From the NCBI GenBank assembly GCA_002393815.1, contig DGUB01000008.1, forward strand, positions 1 through 33,644: 33,644 nt of DNA, given 5' to 3'. Position numbers and translations under genes: made by a program. Positions 31,065-33,644 of this stretch are shown here, one piece after another (position 1 is the stretch's first letter; every line of letters starts with the position of its first letter). The DNA comes from Ruminococcus sp. UBA4321 (lineage in GTDB: Bacteria > Bacillota > Clostridia > Oscillospirales > Ruminococcaceae). The notes beneath the pieces were generated by a model. It saw only the letters and a list, made by a program, of their open reading frames with translations. It searched no databases and was not told where the DNA came from.

Positions 31065-32486
31065 ATGGAAAAAATATATCAGCTCCACATGGGTGCGGCA
31101 CAGTGTGCCGTTGACCTCGGCGACGGCAGCGAACGCGGCGAATATGTCAATCAGGATTATATTCTGCAAACCCTCGGCAGACCTCACAGAAGTATCAGCC
31201 TGATGTACTGTTACTACCCTCTTGATGAAGGCTTTCCGGGACGGGCAAGCGTCGTTCATGCCAATCCGGATGTCAAGTTTGCATGGGATTTCCCCTATGA
31301 TGATTATTTCACTTATAAAGGCGGTCTGAACGGCACCCGCGACGACGAACCTTTCACCTATATGCGCGAAGTCCGCGCTCACGGTCAGGACGTGACGTTA
31401 ACCCTCACCATCGACCCCCATGTTTCCGATGAACATCTTGCCGCTATCGGTCAGGATTTGAGAACCTTCGGACGCGTCTTTCTGCGTATCAATCACGAAG
31501 CCACCGGAAACTGGTTTTCTTTCAACAAACGCGCAAGCTACCAGGAAGTTGCTGACTTCTTTGTCCGTGCGTCCCGGATTATTAAGGAGAACGCTCCCAA
31601 TGTTCTGACAATTACATGCATCGGCGGCATCGAAAATCCCGAAACCGGAAAAATCGAGAAAGAAGAAGAATTCGCCCAGACCCTTCTTGCCGCTGATATC
31701 TGGTCTGTTGACAAGTATATGGCACTCCACTGGGGATGGCCTTATGATGTCGCCGAACGCGGCGGCAACTCCCACAGCCGGAGTAAAGTCTTCGATATTT
31801 ACGATATGACAAAGGCAAGCTTCGCAAGATTCAAAGAACTCAACGGCGGTGAAGCCAAGCCGATGATTATGTCAGAATTCAACGCTGACGGCGATGTGAC
31901 AGGAGCTTATGACCAGGCATCTATGGTACAGGAATTCTGTGATATTCTCGATGAAGACAATGCCGACTGGTTCAAGGCGTTCACCTTCTACCAGTTCCGC
32001 GACAGAGGCCGCCTCGGTCTGGAAATCGAAGACCCCAATAATCCGGATGTCGGCATTCGTCAGCCCGTTCTGGATACTTATAAAAATCTGATTCATACCA
32101 AGCGTTTTCTCCCGGAAATGATACAGGGCGAAGAATTGCAGCTGCCTGTTCAGCTGCGCTGGGGCAATTCCGAAGATGCTGACGGTATCGCGATTCCCCT
32201 GCATTTTGAAAAAGACCCCGTCTTCTGTGAAATCTACTTCGAGGACAACAATAATTATATCATGGAACTCAACGGCAGATGGTTCTATAAATCTCCGGAA
32301 GCAAAATGCATCGACCTGATGTCCGCATTCTATGAAAAGCCCCTCTCCGGTTCTGCCGATATGACTCTGAAACTCTTTGCGCCTCCGGCTTCCGGCGAGA
32401 ATGACCCCTCTGATTTGTTCAACACTTACACCACTCTCGAAAAAATGCCGAAAATCCGCATCCGCTTTGAACCCGTCGAAGAATAA
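31065..32486 (+). CDS. Cytoplasmic GH26-like glycoside hydrolase (clan A barrel)
   Basis: The 473-residue protein lacks a signal peptide. Its first 350 residues look like a TIM-barrel hydrolase. The segment FLRINHEATGNWFSFN (candidate acid/base Glu145) resembles the GH26 motif with His-Glu and a following Gly-Asn-Trp-Phe. PMIMSEFNADG (candidate nucleophile Glu271) sits at the expected distance. GH26 enzymes are mostly beta-mannanases. A C-terminal beta-rich part (about 360-473) follows, of unknown type. Without a signal peptide it would act on imported oligosaccharides or have another role. The ATG at 31065 is 11 bases after AAGGA; the GTG at 31056 is too close to that site. Codon choice resembles highly expressed genes such as PFOR. 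Confidence 0.7.
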   Translation: MEKIYQLHMGAAQCAVDLGDGSERGEYVNQDYILQTLGRPHRSISLMYCYYPLDEGFPGRASVVHANPDVKFAWDFPYDDYFTYKGGLNGTRDDEPFTYMREVRAHGQDVTLTLTIDPHVSDEHLAAIGQDLRTFGRVFLRINHEATGNWFSFNKRASYQEVADFFVRASRIIKENAPNVLTITCIGGIENPETGKIEKEEEFAQTLLAADIWSVDKYMALHWGWPYDVAERGGNSHSRSKVFDIYDMTKASFARFKELNGGEAKPMIMSEFNADGDVTGAYDQASMVQEFCDILDEDNADWFKAFTFYQFRDRGRLGLEIEDPNNPDVGIRQPVLDTYKNLIHTKRFLPEMIQGEELQLPVQLRWGNSEDADGIAIPLHFEKDPVFCEIYFEDNNNYIMELNGRWFYKSPEAKCIDLMSAFYEKPLSGSADMTLKLFAPPASGENDPSDLFNTYTTLEKMPKIRIRFEPVEE

Positions 32487-32529
32487 TTCCTCTCCGGTTG
32501 TGGAAAGCATAAAAATTTCTTAAAATCTC

Positions 32530-32558
32530 TTGACAACTATTGTGATTTATGATAAAAT
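32530..32558 (+). promoter_or_regulatory. Promoter of the zinc-ribbon gene
   Basis: TTGACA (32530-32535), 17 bp and TAAAAT (32553-32558). Confidence 0.8.
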
Positions 32559-32619
32559 AGAAGTAACCAAAATCCTGCCCGTCAGGAAATTCTGAAAATT
32601 TAGTTTAGGAGTGAATATT

Positions 32620-33072
32620 ATGCCTAATATCTTTGAGAGTATCGGCGGTGTGTTCAACAGTGCCACCAAAGGCGTGAGCGAAAATGCGAAAAATGCTGCC
32701 GAAGTCAATAACCTCAAGCGCAAAATTCTCTACGAGGAAGAACGTATTGTTGAAGTATTCGCCGATATCGGAAAGAAATACTACAAAAACCCCGAAGAAG
32801 ACCCTGCTGTTCTGAAAGTTCTCTGTGATGACGTTGACACCAGAAGAAAAAGAATCATGCAGATGCGAAAAGAACTCAACAGCATCCGCGGCTGTAAAAT
32901 CTGCCCCAAGTGCGATGCCGAAGTTGACCAGAAATTCCAGTATTGCAGCGTCTGCGGTGCAAAACTTCTGGATGATGACGAAGAAGAAGAATACGGCAAT
33001 CCGATGGAAACCAACGATTATTTCACCGAGAGCGACAGCTTCTTTGCTGCTGATACTATCAAGAATTATTAA
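32620..33072 (+). CDS. Small coiled-coil protein with zinc ribbon
   Basis: The 150-residue soluble protein starts with an Ala/Asn-rich amphipathic segment (1-30) and has a long charged helical region likely to form a coiled coil (about 29-90). A zinc ribbon follows, with Cys95, Cys98, Cys109 and Cys112 (CPKCDAEVDQKFQYCSVC). The tail is very acidic (DDDEEEEYGN). I recognise no named family. Proteins of this build in Firmicutes are usually annotated as zinc-ribbon proteins without function. The ATG at 32620 follows TTTAGGAG; a GTG at 32611 overlaps that site. It has its own promoter and terminator. Confidence 0.85.
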   Translation: MPNIFESIGGVFNSATKGVSENAKNAAEVNNLKRKILYEEERIVEVFADIGKKYYKNPEEDPAVLKVLCDDVDTRRKRIMQMRKELNSIRGCKICPKCDAEVDQKFQYCSVCGAKLLDDDEEEEYGNPMETNDYFTESDSFFAADTIKNY

Positions 33073-33085
33073 TCTGATATTTCAG

Positions 33086-33113
33086 AAATCCCCTGTTTTC
33101 AGGGGATTTTTTC
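33086..33113 (+). terminator. Intrinsic terminator after the zinc-ribbon gene
   Basis: AAATCCCCTG (33086-33095) and CAGGGGATTT (33100-33109) form a 10-bp stem with a 4-nt loop, followed by a T run that abuts the next promoter. Confidence 0.9.
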
Positions 33114-33142
33114 TTGACAAATCTGCCGGATTATGTTACAAT
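33114..33142 (+). promoter_or_regulatory. Promoter of the Fur-family gene
   Basis: TTGACA (33114-33119), 17 bp and TACAAT (33137-33142). Confidence 0.78.
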
Positions 33143-33181
33143 CAAAATAGAGTTTTTTAAATTTCACAAGGAGGCTTCTGC

Positions 33182-33616
33182 ATGAAACAGAACAGCGGAG
33201 GATATAAAACCAAACAGAAAGAAATGATTCTGCAATATCTGATTTCACATCCCAGTCAGCATGTCACGGCTCAGGAAATTTCGCATCATCTGAATCAGGA
33301 GGGGACAGCTGTCGGCACAGCGACCATCTACAGACAGCTCGACCAGCTTGTCAATGACGGCACTATCCGGAAATATACGATTGACAGCCGGACAGGAGCT
33401 TGTTATGAATATCTGCCGGATGCCGAAGAATGTCACAGACATTTTCATCTGAAATGTATGCAGTGTGAAAAATTATATCATGTGACCTGTGAGCATCTCT
33501 GCGAACTGGAAGCGCATATTCTCGAACATCACGGCTTTCAGATAGACCAGTCGAAAACGGTGCTTTACGGCATCTGCGAAGCCTGCCGGAAATCCAATCA
33601 GGAAACAGAAAATTAG
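33182..33616 (+). CDS. Fur-family metalloregulator (Fur/Zur/PerR group)
   Basis: The 144-residue protein has an N-terminal winged helix (about 8-80, with TAQEISHHLN and the recognition part GTATIYRQLDQLVNDGTI). A dimerisation domain follows, with HRHFH (85-89) as metal ligands. Two CxxC pairs (Cys92/Cys95 and Cys132/Cys135) hold the structural zinc. The Tyr-Arg of ATIYRQLD is typical of Fur proteins. Which metal or peroxide signal it senses cannot be told. No Fur-type box is obvious at its own promoter. AAGGAGG precedes the ATG. Another gene may follow, because a GAGGTG site sits at the right window edge. Confidence 0.93.
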   Translation: MKQNSGGYKTKQKEMILQYLISHPSQHVTAQEISHHLNQEGTAVGTATIYRQLDQLVNDGTIRKYTIDSRTGACYEYLPDAEECHRHFHLKCMQCEKLYHVTCEHLCELEAHILEHHGFQIDQSKTVLYGICEACRKSNQETEN

Positions 33617-33644
33617 GATAAATCGGAATTTAATTGAGGTGAAA

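Overview
The window looks like chromosomal DNA of a cellulosome-forming, spore-forming, anaerobic Firmicute, most likely a Ruminococcus (Oscillospiraceae). Four secreted proteins carry dockerin modules: a GH5 endoglucanase, a leucine-rich-repeat protein, a protein with a cohesin-like domain, and a transglutaminase-like protein with wall-binding repeats. A large single-chain pyruvate:ferredoxin oxidoreductase points to strict anaerobic fermentation. A GPR spore protease, a PdaA-like deacetylase and a sigma-G-type promoter point to sporulation. Promoters are very regular (TTGACA or TTGCAT, 17 bp, TATAAT), and strong AAGGAGG-type ribosome sites allow many starts to be refined. The species is not determined.

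Layout. 1-1358 (minus): an ECF sigma factor translationally coupled to a membrane protein that is probably its anti-sigma/sensor partner, cut by the window edge. 1359-1889: a 530-bp intergenic region full of inverted repeats, leading into PFOR (1890-5432). 5469-6755 (minus): an AGCS amino-acid symporter. 6846-8772: a pair of bacterial PH-domain membrane proteins. 8826-9131: a predicted type I toxin-antitoxin locus, with a 33-residue hydrophobic peptide and a convergent antisense RNA, each driven by a perfect consensus promoter. 9252-12131: a phosphoesterase, an SGNH-like hydrolase with an altered catalytic block, prfB and a small DUF7660-like gene. 12174-14168 (minus): the GH5-dockerin cellulase. 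14306-15133 (minus): gpr, divergent from rpsT (15378-15632). 15704-16840 (minus): a DUF378 gene and the LRR-dockerin gene. 17162-21259: pth-mfd. 21281-21370: a long imperfect palindrome. 21429-22556 (minus): a CPBP protease. 22750-23175: a NUDIX hydrolase. 23193-24275 (minus): the PdaA-like deacetylase and ireB. 24480-26235 (minus): a redox/metal cluster, ccdA-tlpA-HMA protein-DUF1540. 26343-26999 (minus): an FNT channel. 27228-30030: the cohesin-like/dockerin protein and the transglutaminase/dockerin protein, convergent. 30238-33616: a DUF2461 protein, a cytoplasmic GH26-like protein, a zinc-ribbon protein and a Fur-family regulator.

How the genes fit together. The endoglucanase, LRR protein and cohesin-like protein carry closely related C-terminal dockerins and probably dock on the same type of cohesin. 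The transglutaminase protein has a different, N-terminal dockerin plus wall-binding repeats, so it may sit at the cell surface or wall. The CcdA/TlpA/HMA group is probably an extracytoplasmic thiol-reduction pathway. The rest is core metabolism, translation, repair and sporulation. No transposase, phage gene, CRISPR array, tRNA or rRNA was seen.
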